Counted from the first letter of the stretch, positions 26,401 through 38,700 are shown. The stretch is DNA of 64,000 nt from Gavia stellata (GCF_030936135.1 NC_082611.1:11051001-11115000); one strand, 5' to 3'. A program made the numbers and translations. Notes: generated from the sequence alone by a model not told the origin.

Positions 26401-29400
26401 GGGGAATTCCAAAGGGATTTAAGTATAGCTTCTATATTCCTGTGATGATGTTCTTGTTCTTTTGTAAACTTTCAACTTTATCTGGGAAAACTCATGCTTG
26501 TTTAGCAAATAAGTAAAAGATTGTATTATAGTACTTATTTTAACAATACAAATTTGTTTTTTTCCCACCTGACTTCTAACTGTGTAAAAGCAATCATTTC
26601 CTGATAACTGTAGTAGTTATCAGTCTCCTAATGTGTTACATTCCTAATTTTTTTGATCTATGGTTTGAGGCTTTGACTATAAATACATAGATGGTCTTAT
26701 GTCAATGGAAAAGAAAGGTTTACATATACATGGACATGGGCATACTGGTTTAGTTGCTCCAATTCTGTTAACTTAGCAGCTGGTGTTCAGGCTAGAGCTC
26801 AGTCAGTTCCAGCTGGCTTGGAACAAAGGGTAAAATCATGTCTGCCATGCTGCTACACAGCAGATAACACTGCTACACAGCTTTTGTATATTTAAAGTAA
26901 ATTTTTCCATGTAATAAGCTGCTTGATCCTGTGTGCTTTTCACTAGGGGAGTATCAGATGGTGGTATTTAATAACTGATACAGCTGTGCTGAAACAAACC
27001 CCAGCTGCACAACTTAAAAATTGATCTCTTCCCTGTTCCTAACTTAATTCCCAATTCCATTTTTCTAGGTTGTTGACACAGAGTCTGGCAAGCAAATTCA
27101 GCTGATAAATAGAAAATCTCTGCGGACTCTGACTGCCCAATTGCTAGTCTTGTTGATGTCCTGGGATGGAACATCCTTTCTCTCTGTTGAACAGCTTAAA
27201 CAGCATTATGAAACAATCCATAGTACTTCACTTAATCCATGTGAATATGGATTTATGACCTTAACTGAGCTCCTGAAGAGTCTGCCTTACTTGGTTGAGG
27301 TATGAAAGCTCTTTTTCCTTTCTGGTGTGTTTCGTACTTTGAAAAGACATTGTGGATAGAGGATACAGAAGTATGCACTGTAATTCTTTCTCTTTCTAAT
27401 AGGTTTTTACCAATGGTGCAGCAGAAGAATATGTGAAGCTTACAAATCTGTATATGTTTGCAAAGAATGTAAGGTCCTTACTGCACACTTACCATTATCA
27501 GCAGATTTTTCTTCATGAGTTCCCAGTAGCATATAGCAAATACACAGGAGAAGTGCTGCAACCTAAAGCATATGGATGCAATAATTTAGAAGAGCTCTTG
27601 GGAGCAATTCCACAGGTGTGAAGAATTCTGATTTGCACAATGACATTGAGATTTCTGCATGCATTAAAAATAGTTAAACAACTGCAATTTCTGTTAGTTG
27701 GTATGAAATACTGGAATAATTACCTTCTCCAAGGAGGCTTATACCAGTTGTATTTTTAATAGCTTCTGAGAAATCTGGACTGTGTAATAAGAAAAAGAAA
27801 ACATTTTGGTGTTTTTTACATGTTTTGGTTAAATTTTGCTTAAGAACTGTTCCTGGTGAGGCTGCAAACATACTTGGCACCTTTATCAAGTTAGATACTT
27901 GATTTCTGTCTTTGAATGGTCTTCCTGGAGAGTGACAAAATGGAATTTTGCAACTCCATGTTTAAACATACAGTTTTGTTAATATGCAGTTAGTACACTT
28001 TCTAGCCCTATAGTTTGCCTTTGGCATCAATTATTTTGAGACAAGCTTTTACTTGAGTAGTGTAGTACAAATTAGCAACATGACTTAATTTACTTTTAGA
28101 AATAATGTCAGTGCAAGGCTAGATGAAAGGCAGTGAGTAAGCTGCTTTAGACTTTGAGCTTAGTATGTGCTGATGTTTAATTCTGCTTTTTTTCTCTATA
28201 GGTGGTCTGGGTTAAAGGCCATGGCCATAAGAGAATTGTGGTACTGAAGAATGATATGAAAAGTAAGCCATTTCAATTTTGAGCAGTATCTTAGTTTCCT
28301 TTTTCCTTTTTTAAGAGGTGACTTGAGTAAATGAAACAAACGAACTTGCCTTTTTGTAGCTCGTTTTAGCTCACCTAGTTTTCCCCCTGCTGATCATGTG
28401 GATGATCATGGAAATCAACTTGCTGACAAAAATGGACATATTATGGAGACCCCAGGATCCACTTCATCAATGGAACTAAGTCTAGGAACACCTAGCAATG
28501 GTAATGCAAAATTGATTTATATAAGAAACTTATTATATTAGGGTAAATAAGCAGAGTAATCAAAGCAGCACGGGGAAAGCTGTGTGAGTTAGTCAATCTG
28601 AACTTCTGTAGAAATGCGTTATGGCTTGAAAGCTGTTGAACTTCTCCCAAAGTACATAGTTAGGCATCTGTCCTCTCGACAAGGGTGTCTGTTGTCCTCA
28701 GCTGTCAGTGTACATATATAGCTGCTAGAGTACTGTTTCCGATGGATTTTAGTGGAAATTTAAGTCTATAAGCATAAAGCTAATGCAAAAAGATGGTCAG
28801 TAGCAGCTTCTGCTAGGACCATCTCCTGTATTCTGATGAGAATATAGTGCTCTTCTGTGGTGTTTTTATGTTGATTTTGTGTTGTTACTTATTTGCAAAT
28901 AATAACGGTAGTCCTGTCGGTATAAGTCTGTCTCCAAATAAAAATAACTGGGAAATGGTGACCTCAGTTCATATCTTGCTGTGGTCTCCAATTCTTTTAC
29001 TACCTGCAGGTTGGAGAACTTGTAGAATGTTTCTTGAGTTATTATTTCAGAAGTTTAGGCTTGTCCCTTTTAATGAGGGCAAGTCACTTTATTTTGAAAC
29101 TTTCAGCTTAATTTTCACACGTAAATGTGTTAGAAGGTACATAGGATATTGGTATGTCTGCAGGAGAGTCATCTGGTAACTGGCCCTTCTCTGTTAAAGA
29201 TTGTTGCTGCAGGACTTGTTTCCTCAGCTGCTCTTCTATTACTCAAGTTTGGCAAATACCAGGTTTTACTACAGGGTTATATTTACTCAGACAAGCAATA
29301 GGTTTAACATACTATTGCTTTGTCTGCTGTATTGTAATTACTTTCCTGGATCAAGAGCTTCTAATTAACTCTTGAATGAATCTGAGGTTAGTTAGCATTA

Positions 29401-30495
29401 ACTAAATTAGTTTGATATTAGTATTTCAAATACAGCATAGCTCTCAAATTCCCAGAATCACATCTGAAGACTTGACACTTAACAGTTCTGAAATGGTGAC
29501 ACCTTCACAGCTTACAGATACTTTGAAAGATGTTCCCTTATTTTTGTAGTTTCTAATCAAACTGAGCAAGAACTTCTTTGCCTCACAAATACATCTCCCG
29601 TTGACCTCTTGTGTGAGCCAGTTCCTTCCTGCCTACCATCCCCTCAACTGAGACCTGATCCAGTGGTTCTTGAGTCTGCAGATCTCATTCAGTTTGAGGA
29701 ACGCCCTGCACCTCTCTCTGGTAAGAGTTTGCTTGCCTATGTTGTATTACTTATGGATGGTAACTCATATAATTTGGAAAATAAAGCATCAAACAAATGG
29801 TTGATTATATAAAGTTTCATTTAAATACATATAAATATATACATATATTGCACAATGGGATGTGTTGGCCATGCATGTGGCTTCCATCAGAAACTCTTGA
29901 GTACTGATCATAGGTACCCTATTGTGAATCTCTGGTGTGAATTTTATAGGGACCTTATCCACCACTAAAACTGCATTTTGCCAACCTGTAGCAACCTTTT
30001 CACTACAGTAATTTCACAGTGCTTTTCTGAGCACTGAGAGACTTAATGAGTGAGAAATAAATTAAACCTTCTAAATAGTACCTGGTGCAGATAGACCCAG
30101 AAGCAAATGTCACATCAAGTGCAGAGGTGAGCGTGACACATCTTCTGGCTTCAAATCAGGCTGACAAGTTCTTTTTAAATATTTGTTGCCTATTACCAAA
30201 GAAATATTCTTTATTTTTCAAGAACAGAGCATCAATAAATTGAGTTGTCTTATTTATTTTAGAGATAATGATTTTAACAGAAGAAGAAAAACAAAGAATT
30301 GTTACCACAGCTCAAGAAAAATTGACCTCTGGTTCTGTGGCATCTAACACCACAGAGAATGCTTCAGTGCCTCCCTGTCAGTCCTCTGAAACCCAACTAA
30401 ACAAGGAAGCAATGGACAGCCCAGCCAAAAAGCAACACAAAACCAAGGTGAAGTTGGCAGCAAACTTTTCACTTGCACCTGTAACCAAGCTTTAA
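7753..30495 (+). CDS. MARF1: MARF1, meiosis regulator and mRNA stability factor 1 (26 coding exons)
   Basis: MARF1 is an RNA-binding endoribonuclease. In mammals it is needed for oocyte meiosis and retrotransposon control, and it recruits decapping factors to target mRNAs. Coding exons: 7753-7899, 9553-10221, 11234-11408, 12890-13116, 14018-14135, 14844-15016, 15825-16259, 16775-16944, 17047-17208, 17913-18102, 18826-19004, 19958-20038, 20389-20625, 21412-21531, 21889-22064, 22304-22524, 23240-23382, 24703-24836, 25335-25537, 26045-26272, 27069-27299, 27403-27615, 28202-28262, 28360-28500, 29550-29720, 30263-30495. All borders are GT-AG and all phases agree, giving 5238 nt, 1745 aa plus stop. 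The protein matches mammalian MARF1 almost throughout from recalled sequence, so identification is firm. The start is one of two adjacent ATGs (7753, 7756); the second has the better context (A at -3, G at +4). There is no frameshift and no missing domain. Confidence 0.97.
10237..10268 (+). repeat. Perfect 16-bp tandem duplication in MARF1 intron
   Basis: ATTTCTCATTCATTAA is repeated twice without mismatch, beginning 16 bases after the donor of the 669-nt exon. Confidence 0.8.
12890..15016 (+). other. MARF1: MARF1 exons 5-7: NYN endoribonuclease domain
   Basis: Residues about 345-503 form the NYN (PIN-like) domain that cleaves RNA. Candidate metal-binding acidic residues are in place: D353 in [10 protein letters not shown]421/D422 in NAADDKLR, and D447 in STDVNFAL, so the nuclease should be active. 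The domain is split over three exons (12890-13116, 14018-14135, 14844-15016) at phases 0 and 1. Confidence 0.95.
15825..16259 (+). other. MARF1: MARF1 exon 8: RRM1 and basic linker
   Basis: Single 435-nt exon, residues 504-648. RRM1 starts with an RNP2-like strand (LLYVYNLP, residues 508-515) and includes an RNP1-like strand ([15 protein letters not shown]) and the [14 protein letters not shown] helix typical of this RRM. A Lys/Ser-rich linker follows. Confidence 0.93.
16775..17208 (+). other. MARF1: MARF1 exons 9-10: low-complexity linker
   Basis: Residues about 649-758, Ser/Asn/Lys-rich, the least conserved part relative to recalled mammalian sequence. It ends in a conserved [12 protein letters not shown] segment. 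The exon 10 acceptor (TTGTAAATAG at 17046) has a poor pyrimidine tract, so skipping is possible. Skipping of the 162-nt exon would keep the frame. Confidence 0.85.
17913..19004 (+). other. MARF1: MARF1 exons 11-12: RRM2
   Basis: Residues about 794-870. The RRM begins at [19 protein letters not shown] and continues after the intron with [20 protein letters not shown] and the [15 protein letters not shown] terminal strand. It binds RNA or protein partners in the mRNA decay complex (family knowledge). Confidence 0.93.
19958..20625 (+). other. MARF1: MARF1 exons 13-14: LOTUS/OST-HTH domain 1
   Basis: Residues about 882-987. The winged-helix pattern is seen in [27 protein letters not shown] followed by the hydrophobic strand RLVCLLP. 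A Ser-rich connector with [16 protein letters not shown] follows, as in mammalian MARF1. Confidence 0.9.
21412..22064 (+). other. MARF1: MARF1 exons 15-16: LOTUS/OST-HTH domain 2
   Basis: Residues about 988-1087. Starts with the [22 protein letters not shown] helix, then [12 protein letters not shown] and the strand [14 protein letters not shown]. Both exons match the mammalian gene in junction position. Confidence 0.9.
22304..22524 (+). other. MARF1: MARF1 exon 17: LOTUS/OST-HTH domain 3
   Basis: One domain in one 221-nt exon (phase 1 to phase 0). Key segments are [28 protein letters not shown] and [14 protein letters not shown]. It closely resembles domain 5, see the finding on exon duplication. 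Confidence 0.93.
23240..24836 (+). other. MARF1: MARF1 exons 18-19: LOTUS/OST-HTH domain 4
   Basis: Residues about 1161-1253. [21 protein letters not shown] and the REF-helix are in exon 18. [21 protein letters not shown] and the strand MVICIPKR are in exon 19. The intron in between is 1.3 kb. Confidence 0.92.
25335..25537 (+). other. MARF1: MARF1 exon 20: LOTUS/OST-HTH domain 5
   Basis: One domain in one 203-nt exon (phase 1 to phase 0). Contains [33 protein letters not shown] and [14 protein letters not shown]. Confidence 0.93.
26045..26272 (+). other. MARF1: MARF1 exon 21: LOTUS/OST-HTH domain 6
   Basis: One domain in a 228-nt phase 0-0 exon: [20 protein letters not shown], the [21 protein letters not shown] helix and [14 protein letters not shown]. 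Confidence 0.93.
27069..27299 (+). other. MARF1: MARF1 exon 22: LOTUS/OST-HTH domain 7
   Basis: One domain in a 231-nt phase 0-0 exon: [35 protein letters not shown] and [20 protein letters not shown]. Confidence 0.93.
27403..28262 (+). other. MARF1: MARF1 exons 23-24: LOTUS/OST-HTH domain 8
   Basis: Residues about 1474-1564. Exon 23 (213 nt, phase 0-0) holds [20 protein letters not shown] and [18 protein letters not shown]. The 61-nt exon 24 supplies the final strand [20 protein letters not shown]. Confidence 0.92.
28360..30495 (+). other. MARF1: MARF1 exons 25-27: C-terminal tail
   Basis: Residues about 1565-1745, Ser/Pro/Glu-rich and presumably unstructured. Recognisable conserved segments are [15 protein letters not shown] and [11 protein letters not shown] in exon 26, and the end [13 protein letters not shown] followed by TAA at 30493-30495. 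In mammals the C-terminal part of MARF1 contacts decapping factors (family knowledge; not provable here). Confidence 0.9.
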
Positions 30496-30875
30496 CTCTC
30501 TTTTTAGTGTGAAAGACAAATACCTATGGACTCTGCACAAAGTAAAGCTATTTGCTAGCCCTTATGTATTTTAATGAAAGGCCTAGAAGAATTAATTTGT
30601 ATTTAATGTATTCTGTGAAGATTTTGTTCCTTTTACACTGAACACAGCTGTTAGAGCAGATTTTTTCTATTATTTTGAAAAAAATTCTGGCATTCATTAA
30701 ATTATTCTGAAATTTTACAGTTTTTCATAAATGTGTGTTCAGTAAAAGCAAAATATTAATTCAACTAAAATGAAACAGATTTTATTTTCTTTAAGCCTCG
30801 TTGGTGGTGTAATCATACATGTAGCATATTGTATTCTATAGGCTGTTGCTTACTGGTATTGTTTCAGACAGTATT

Positions 30876-30881
30876 AATAAA
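30876..30881 (+). terminator. MARF1: Proximal poly(A) signal of MARF1
   Basis: AATAAA 381 nt after the stop codon, followed by a U/GU-rich stretch (ATCTGTCTTTC). Gives the short 3'UTR form. Confidence 0.5.
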
Positions 30882-32697
30882 ATGCATGATCTGTCTTTCA
30901 AAAGCCTGTTGAGAAATTTTAAGTCACTGACCTGAAATGACAAGAGTGAGGGAGTTGATTGTACTCCAGAGGAGAAACTTGCTCTCTGACCTTTCAGGTG
31001 ACTTGTAACTGCATTGGAAGTTCTGTTATCTAAAGATGTCTGTAGAAGATTATGTGGATTTTTTTGTAAAACTTGTTTTAAATGTTTTCTGTAGCTTTCA
31101 GTTCCATTTAGGAGCTTTCTAGGACATTAATGTTTTAAGCTTCCCTTTTATATTTAGTTCCAGTCTGGCATGGATTTGGTTAAGGAAAAGACTGTCTTGG
31201 TGTCATGAGTTTAAGATACAGACACACACATTTTATTGTGTCTAGAAATGAAGTTAGGAAGATTCTGATATTTCTGAAATATGCATGTAATGCATAAATT
31301 ACAGATAATGGAGCAGGTCTTATTAAAATGTTTTGTGATGGAAGGTATTGATGCTATTTCCACCTGTAAGGAAAGTTCTAACTACATGTGGAAATGCTAA
31401 GGTTGTTCTGCTTAACCTTGTTTTCTATTTTTAAGCATGTTCAGTAAATGGGAAGCTTATTCTTTGATGTGCTGTCTTTTAGCTGTGTCTGATTTTATTC
31501 TGAAACTTACTCCTAGTGTTGGAAGCTTTTTTCAATTTGTGGTATCTTGTGTTGGCTTTTGAAAGGCCCAGCTTTGGAAGAGAGGTTAAGTCAGTGGATG
31601 ACCTTAACTCTAGTTAGCAGAAATGTCCAGTGTATGAGACTTTATACCCATTCTGGGTAACCATGGCATTTACAATGGGTTGTATTTGCCAGGCAGCAAA
31701 TAAATTGCTTGTAGTATTGAAAGAACCTATACTAGAGGTTTTCCACTGGCCAACTGAGTATTTTTAAGTGGATTCTATTGTAATATGCAAGAGATAGAAC
31801 ACAGGGTCTAATTTCTCAGCCAGCAACAGGAAATGCCACTGAATAATGGCTATAGACAGAATTTTACTAGTCAGATTTTGTTATAAAATCTTTTAAATTT
31901 AGCAAGTGTTACCAGTAGTGAACTTATAGCCATTGTGAATCCAGAGAAACACTTGGAAGTTTTTCTGAGCATTATGGCACAGTATTTTGAGTCCTTAGTA
32001 AACCTCTACAGACATACTGCTATAGAAAGAGAAATTTAGAAGTAAGCTTTCTGGGAATGCTTTTAATGAGTTAAATGCAAGAACATCTGCTTTCACCTTA
32101 AGTTTGATAAGGTTAACACTGATCAGTCTAGATCTTTGTTTCACAAGTGCATGCATTGGAGAAAAGACCAGCCTGAAATTCTATTTTCATGAGATGCAGC
32201 TACAAGTCATCTGGAGTACTAAAGAAAACCAGGTTTTTGCTTTAGAGGAAAATATGGTATTTGTCAAAGTGAGTGTGGTGGCTATACCATTTATGGAGGT
32301 CAGCAGATCTTTCCTGGATTCATGTGTGATTCTGATGAAATTGCTGTTTGAAAGTAATAGAATAATACTTTTGAGAAGTTGTGTTCATAGTGTAACAAAA
32401 TAGCTAATTGAATTGCAATATATTTTTTTATCCAAAGGGTTAAATGAATGATGTGACTTTCAGATTTAAAAGCATTACAACCATGAAATTCTTTAATTTA
32501 ACAATTAAATGTACTACTTCAGGTTCATGTCTGTTTAAAAAAAAATATGTCACTGAAGCCCTCAATTTATGCACTATCTTTTTCTTGGAATGGGAGGGAA
32601 AAGAAAAAATGCTTTTCTTAGCTGTCTACTTTGTTTGGACACTTTCTTTTGTGGCTCAAGTGCTGTTCTGTGCGTTGGGACCAAACAGTTGTGTCAA

Positions 32698-32703
32698 TAA
32701 AAT
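32698..32703 (+). terminator. MARF1: Distal poly(A) signal of MARF1
   Basis: AATAAA followed within 20-35 nt by a T/GT-rich element (CCTTGTCCTTGTCTG), a typical downstream element. Probably the main transcript end. Confidence 0.55.
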
Positions 32704-32725
32704 TTTCAAGCAAGCATAACCCTTG

Positions 32726-35700
32726 TCCTTGTCTGAAGACCTGAAAAAAAACCTGTCCTAGAATCTTCAACTTGCCATGTCACATTAAGTTTAATTATCC
32801 AGACAGAGCAGAGAGCTAAAATTTGGGGTTTAGTGAAGGCAAAAGAAACACCATAAATCCATAATCTGCTATTCTGGAGAATGAGGGTTTTCCCAATTTT
32901 TGCAATTCAGCTGTTAGCAGATGTACTCATATCTCTTACTGCTCTTCATAGAATATAATGTTTAGGGTTTATTTTAGAAGGAAACTGTATTATTTATCAG
33001 CCTAAAGAGAAAAATGGAGAAAGGAGTGTAAATGCAACAGGTGGAAGTAAGGTTCCTCCTGAGTTTCAGTCTCACTTTGAAATATTAAAATTGATGTGAA
33101 TAATGTCATACGGAGTGTTACTGTGCAATAAAGTCACTAAGTCACTTTTGAGTTATAATAGCCTTGTTTTCCAGCTTGCTGAAGATAGTAATTATCCAAG
33201 AACTACAAGCCTGGCAAGCAAGTTACTTTGCAGCTTCACTAGGGTGCTTTGAACTTCACTTCAGAATCTAACAAAATAATTTAAAAAAAAATCTGCAACT
33301 AAATTGGACTGTTCCATAATCTCACAGCTTTATGGACAAAAGTAAAGAGCGGGATGAGCTGCTCCTGTCTGTCTTTTTTTGTGGTCTTATTACATATTCT
33401 TACTTAATGGAGCTATTAAGTGGAACAGCCTGTCAGGCCTGATGCAGGTAAGCATTCACTTGACCTTGCAGAGTACTTGCTTGTTCAGTAAACGATTTTA
33501 AAGTAACTACCTAAAAAAACTTATTTAGCAGGAAACTCTCCATAAATAATGTAATAAATATCACTCTTTAAAAGGAGGGGCAGGCAATTAATTTATGAAA
33601 AACTTTCTATAGCATCTTAAGCAACACCACAAACGGTATAATCACGACTCTGTAATTTCATTCTTTCAGTAGTTGTGAATGTTTTAAGTCTGCATGAGTA
33701 AAATCCCTCATACCACCTGGTATGCGATTACTTTCAAAAGGTGAGTTTGATTTTAATTGTTCTTTTGTTATCATGCTGCAAACATTCCCGCTTCTTTCAT
33801 TTCATTCTCATTTTATGTTAAGCCATCTGTTTATTAAAAAGTTTTTAAAAATCATGATGGAAATAACTTGGGTTTTTTCTAAAATTAATATGGCTTGTTT
33901 TGTCTGCCATAATGTAACAGGACAGTGTAATTGCATGGTGAACTATGGTTTAACTCTTATTTCTATTGACTGTAATTTAAAAAAAGGCACAACAAGGAGA
34001 GACTTGGGCCTAACGCCAGAGAAGGGCATTAGGGAAGTGACTTGGTTGACGTTTCAGGTATAATGTGGAATAATGCTGATAGGAAGCATGACTGCCTTAA
34101 GAGAACAGAGAACATAAGACTGTCTCTTAACCTTTGAAGTTTCTGAACAGAGGAGCTGATAAAAGGCTTTTCCTTTGGACAAAGCAATGCTTCCGGGTGT
34201 GAAAGAGTAAGAAAGCAAGCAATCTTTCTACAAATGGGCTGAGGACTTTGGTTTTGGCCACAAAGGACAGACTGCTTTCTGTATTCTAGACAGCCTCAGG
34301 ACTTGGGTATGGAGAGAAAAACTGACTGCTTGAGGAAAAAACATGGCCTGGCTTTGCTTTGCCATTTACAGAAATGTCAGCAACTGAAAACTGTTATCAG
34401 TGAAGCCTGCTTATCAGTCTGAGGTAGTAACCCTTCCTTTTAATCTTGTCACTTAATTTCTTGGCTTTGACACTTGAAATGTGTTAAGTGTCTTTGCAGC
34501 TAACCTTTTACACTTCGAGTATTTAATCTCTTTTGTGCCTTTGAAAAGAGTTTGAGAGTTTGAGAACCTTGGCTTTTGGTCATTTCTCAAAGCTTGACCT
34601 TGATACCTGTTCAGTCTGTGGCCATAAAAAGTCAGATGCTGATGTACTTCAATTCAGCATTTTATTACTGTATAGTGTGATGTCTTACAGTGGTTGTCTG
34701 CTGTAGAAAAACTGAGATACCTGGTGATCTTTCAGATATTTTCCCACAATTTAGTTGGTATTTGTTCAGAGGATGAGATACGATGTCTCTACTCTTCCAG
34801 CATGCATTACTTTTAATGTAGTATTCCTTCTTGGTATTACTTCTGAGCATTTTCTGTAGAGTAAAAAAAGCTGCTCTATGATAGATCAGTTTTAAGGCCT
34901 TTTTTTAGATGCTCCACTAGTCCTATCCAATCCTTAGCTGCCTTGTATCTAGAATACCTATCTAAGAAAGATTTTGTTTGTTTTTTCCTCTTTTGGCTAA
35001 TTGCCACTGACAGTGTTGCATTTGTTTTCCCTAAGCATTTAAACAGTTTGGCTGTAAGTAGTGACAAGCTTGACAGAAGAAGCCTGACCATGCTGGTTGC
35101 ACTTGAAGGGAGTGGTTATTTGAGGTGCAGATTGGTGGATTTGAAGACATTTCAAATTTAAGTTCAAGCTATTAGGACAGGATTCTTAAATGATGACTGA
35201 AGGTTGTTGCCAACAGACGTGGGATGAAGAGGAGTATCAATATTATGCAGTGAGACCTAAGCACCTTATCAGACTGCAGGTAAGTAATTTTAATTTTACC
35301 TGAAAAGTCTGATGAACATTTAATATGTGAAGGGAATTCAGAGAAAAACAATCAAGTTGGGCAAAGGGAGGGAGAGGAACAGTTCACATGATAGCCCTGG
35401 AAACAGACATTGCTTTCATTTTTTCTGTTGTGTTTTTTAAAGGTGTGGGAGGGGAATGTGAGGGTGGAATATGACAAGTATGTGGAAACTTCCAGGATGC
35501 TCTCTGGGGAGAGAGAGCTAGGATTAAATAATCAAAAATGGATTAGGGGAGGAATAGGAAAACTTCCTGAAAATTATCTCTTTGACCACAAGCTTTCAGT
35601 ATCTTGAAGGATCCATATCCTGCAGGGCTTTCAAGGTATCCTGGACTTTGTCTGAAGCATAGGTAATGCCTGCAGGAAGAGTAATAGTGCAGTAGCAAGA

Positions 35701-38700
35701 TGACATATAAGGAAATTCCTTGCCCTCACTAAGGCAGTTTGCTACCTGAAAAGTTGAGCAAGGTATTCCTGCACCAAGATGATCTTCCTGCTTTTACAGA
35801 TGGCCTGTGTAGGTACAGGCAAGGCTTAAAAGCATCTGGCTTATACTTTTGGTGCTTAGCTCTGTATTTTGTGTTTTAACAGACTGTTCTTGGTTACAAG
35901 ACAAATGGTGGAAACTGGAGTGTTCCTATTGCTCATGGGGATACAGGTGATCCCTTTGGAAACTATGTCTATAATCTGTTGAGCTTGACAGTCCTAAAGC
36001 AAAAGCCTTCAAAATATTTCCTTTAAAATGTATCTGTGCCAAACAGGGTTTTGGAGTGATTATAATCCAACCTTGTATGCCTGTCTAAGGAGGCTGTACA
36101 ACAGCCTTTGCCAGCTCAAAAGCAAAGCAATTTGTGAGCTGTGACACTGTGCCAGAAACAAGTTTGTAGTAATTCAGGAAGAAAGATGGTGAGAAACATC
36201 AGCGGTTGCAGATCTATTTTGACACGTACCCATTTCACCTTGAGATTTGGAACCTGTATTACTGCCGGAAGCTATTCTACTGAGTATATGGTACATACAG
36301 TAATGCTGAGCTGACTTGCCTACAGCCTTATTCAGTGGTGCTGGGGTACAGGATATGATAAAGCCTCAGGCATTCCGGCAGGTCAGATGGGTACATGGCT
36401 GTCAAAGCACTATTATATGTCATGCTGTGGACCCAAGTCTTGAGTCAGCCTTTCAGTTATTAGATTCAAAATTCAATAAAAAAAGGCCTTCTGCCAGAAA
36501 ATCTATTTTATGTGATGAAGTTTACTGGTAAGAAAAAACCAAACAACTTAGTCAGTGTAGATGGGATAAGGTAATTGGCTCCAAGAAACTTGGAATTAGC
36601 TGCAATCACCTTTGCTGGTTTTGAGCTTTCTGAAACTACTCTGCAATTTACCTGGAGCAACTTTTGGTCGAAGCCCAAGACATAAAACGAAGTGCTCAAC
36701 AGGCCAGCAATTATTTCATTAGCTCTGACATAGACCCTGCAGGTCTGTTATGTGCAGCTTTACCAAATAGGCTGGGAGCAGCATGAGACAAGGTCTGGTC
36801 ACTTAAGGTATTCCTAGTGCGGAAGCTCGGATGACCACTGTGGGCATGAGTGGAGTTCTCATTGATGTTCCAGCTCTGAAATCCTGATGGCAACTGTCTT
36901 GCCAGGTTCCTGGTGTCATGGGCACAGTGCGTATTTTGATGGTGGCAAAGGACACCAGGAAGGCAGGGTGACCTCCATTACTGTCTCTGTGTTGAGGCAC
37001 TTGCCAGTGATGCTGAGGGAGCTTGCACTGTCGTCAAGAACACCCACCCTCAGTTTGACTCTGGACTCTCCCATTGCTTTCTAAGGACATGTATTTCTAC
37101 TTCTTACCTTTATTTCAGATGTGTAAATGATCTCTTAAAGGTAAATCTCCTGCTAAAACCTTTTGATACATGACACTTTAAACTTGTGTAGAATCTGATT
37201 GCAGTTGGGTACAGTCTCGGTACAGAGAATCTTGGAGCACAATGGAGCTGCTCATTAATGAGACAGGGTGGTCTTACTCTAGGTGCTACTTCAGATCCTG
37301 AAGGAGAAGATGTTTGCAGGAAAGAATCTGTCATTTGTTTGCCTGCAGGGAAGATGTACTTGTGTGGGTTCTCTTGGACATCAGTCACTAAGAGCATGAA
37401 CTTGCCTGAGAAACAAGTGGATGATGAGAATTTCAAATCTATAGTCACATTCATGACCCCTAGGAGTGAGTGGAGTCTTTCATTCAGTTGATATGCTTAG
37501 TTTTAAAATAAGCAGTTGTAAATTGAAGTAAAGATTGCTGGGCTGCTTTCTTGCAGTTTGTCTTTGATTTTGCTAATAAAAACACCACTGTCTCATGCAT
37601 CAGGAGTGTGTTCAGCAGTGCCTGTGGTAGTTGCAATTCACTGGATAATATTGTGCCTTGGATATAATTTCTCCGTAGACCTGCATTTGCTCAATATCAG
37701 TTGATTGAGGGCTGTAAGACTTTGTCAGGTTTATTTTGTGCTAGCTACAGAAGATAAGATTACAGTGACAGTCTTCTATGTTGTCAAGTAGCTAAAGAGC
37801 TTTTGCATTTATGGTGTTTTATTAGAGCAGCTTTGATTGCCCAGTGAAACAATGCTAGGTTGTTGGCGAGGTTTTCTGGCCTGAAGGTGCACAAACAAAT
37901 AGTAATGGAATATAGGTGTGTTTACAAAAGATTCAATACTAGTACTATCATAAAGGAAAACTGTTTTCTGCATTTCAAATCCAATCACATGTAGTTGATT
38001 TAAAAGACCCATTCAGTGGAACTCTTAGGATTTGTTTGTTAGGAAAACCAAGCACATACCTCCAGTCAATGGAATTTCTGATGTTTTTAAGTGAAGACAG
38101 AAATGGTTAAATGCATTGCTGCTATCATTTGTGGCTCTTTGTGGTGCATGAGCTCTCTATTCTTGTAACTTGAAAATTTTAAATTGGAAGTTCTTTGTTT
38201 AGCTGTATTACCTACTGGAGTGAGTCTATCTAAAGCATGTCAAAGCAGGCTTGAAAGTCTAATCCTTTACAACATCCAGCCTATTATAATCCACTGGTTT
38301 CTGTTCAGGTGATGAGGTTTACTTTTTAGGTATCGGTTCAATTTAGGTATTGGTTTAAATGTCTTTTGGTGTCTTACCACAATTAGTTCAACCTCACCTG
38401 AAGTATTATTGCAGAAAACTGCCTCTAATTAAGAAACTAATAATGCTGTAAAGGGTGCAAGCTTAAATGTAAGGGAAATGCTGCTGTTGAACACTTCCTT
38501 ATTAATCTCCGAGACTGTAAGTTGTTGCCTAGGCTGCCTGGAATCCAGGTGTAGATCCTGAGAGCAAAGCGGCAACATGTGATCCACACCTAGGTGCATA
38601 TCATTCCCCTATCTGGTCATGTAGTCTCTGGTCTCTGAGGTCTCCAGAGCCCCACACTTCAGGTAGCATCTGTAAAGCCAGTCTGGTGAGCAGACCAGAC

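Larger units (their letters stand above)
30496..32725 (+). other. MARF1: MARF1 3' untranslated region
   Basis: No coding sequence is seen. Two AATAAA signals would give 3'UTRs of about 0.4 kb and 2.2 kb. The longer form fits the long 3'UTR of human MARF1 mRNA as I recall it. The end coordinate assumes use of the distal signal. Confidence 0.6.
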
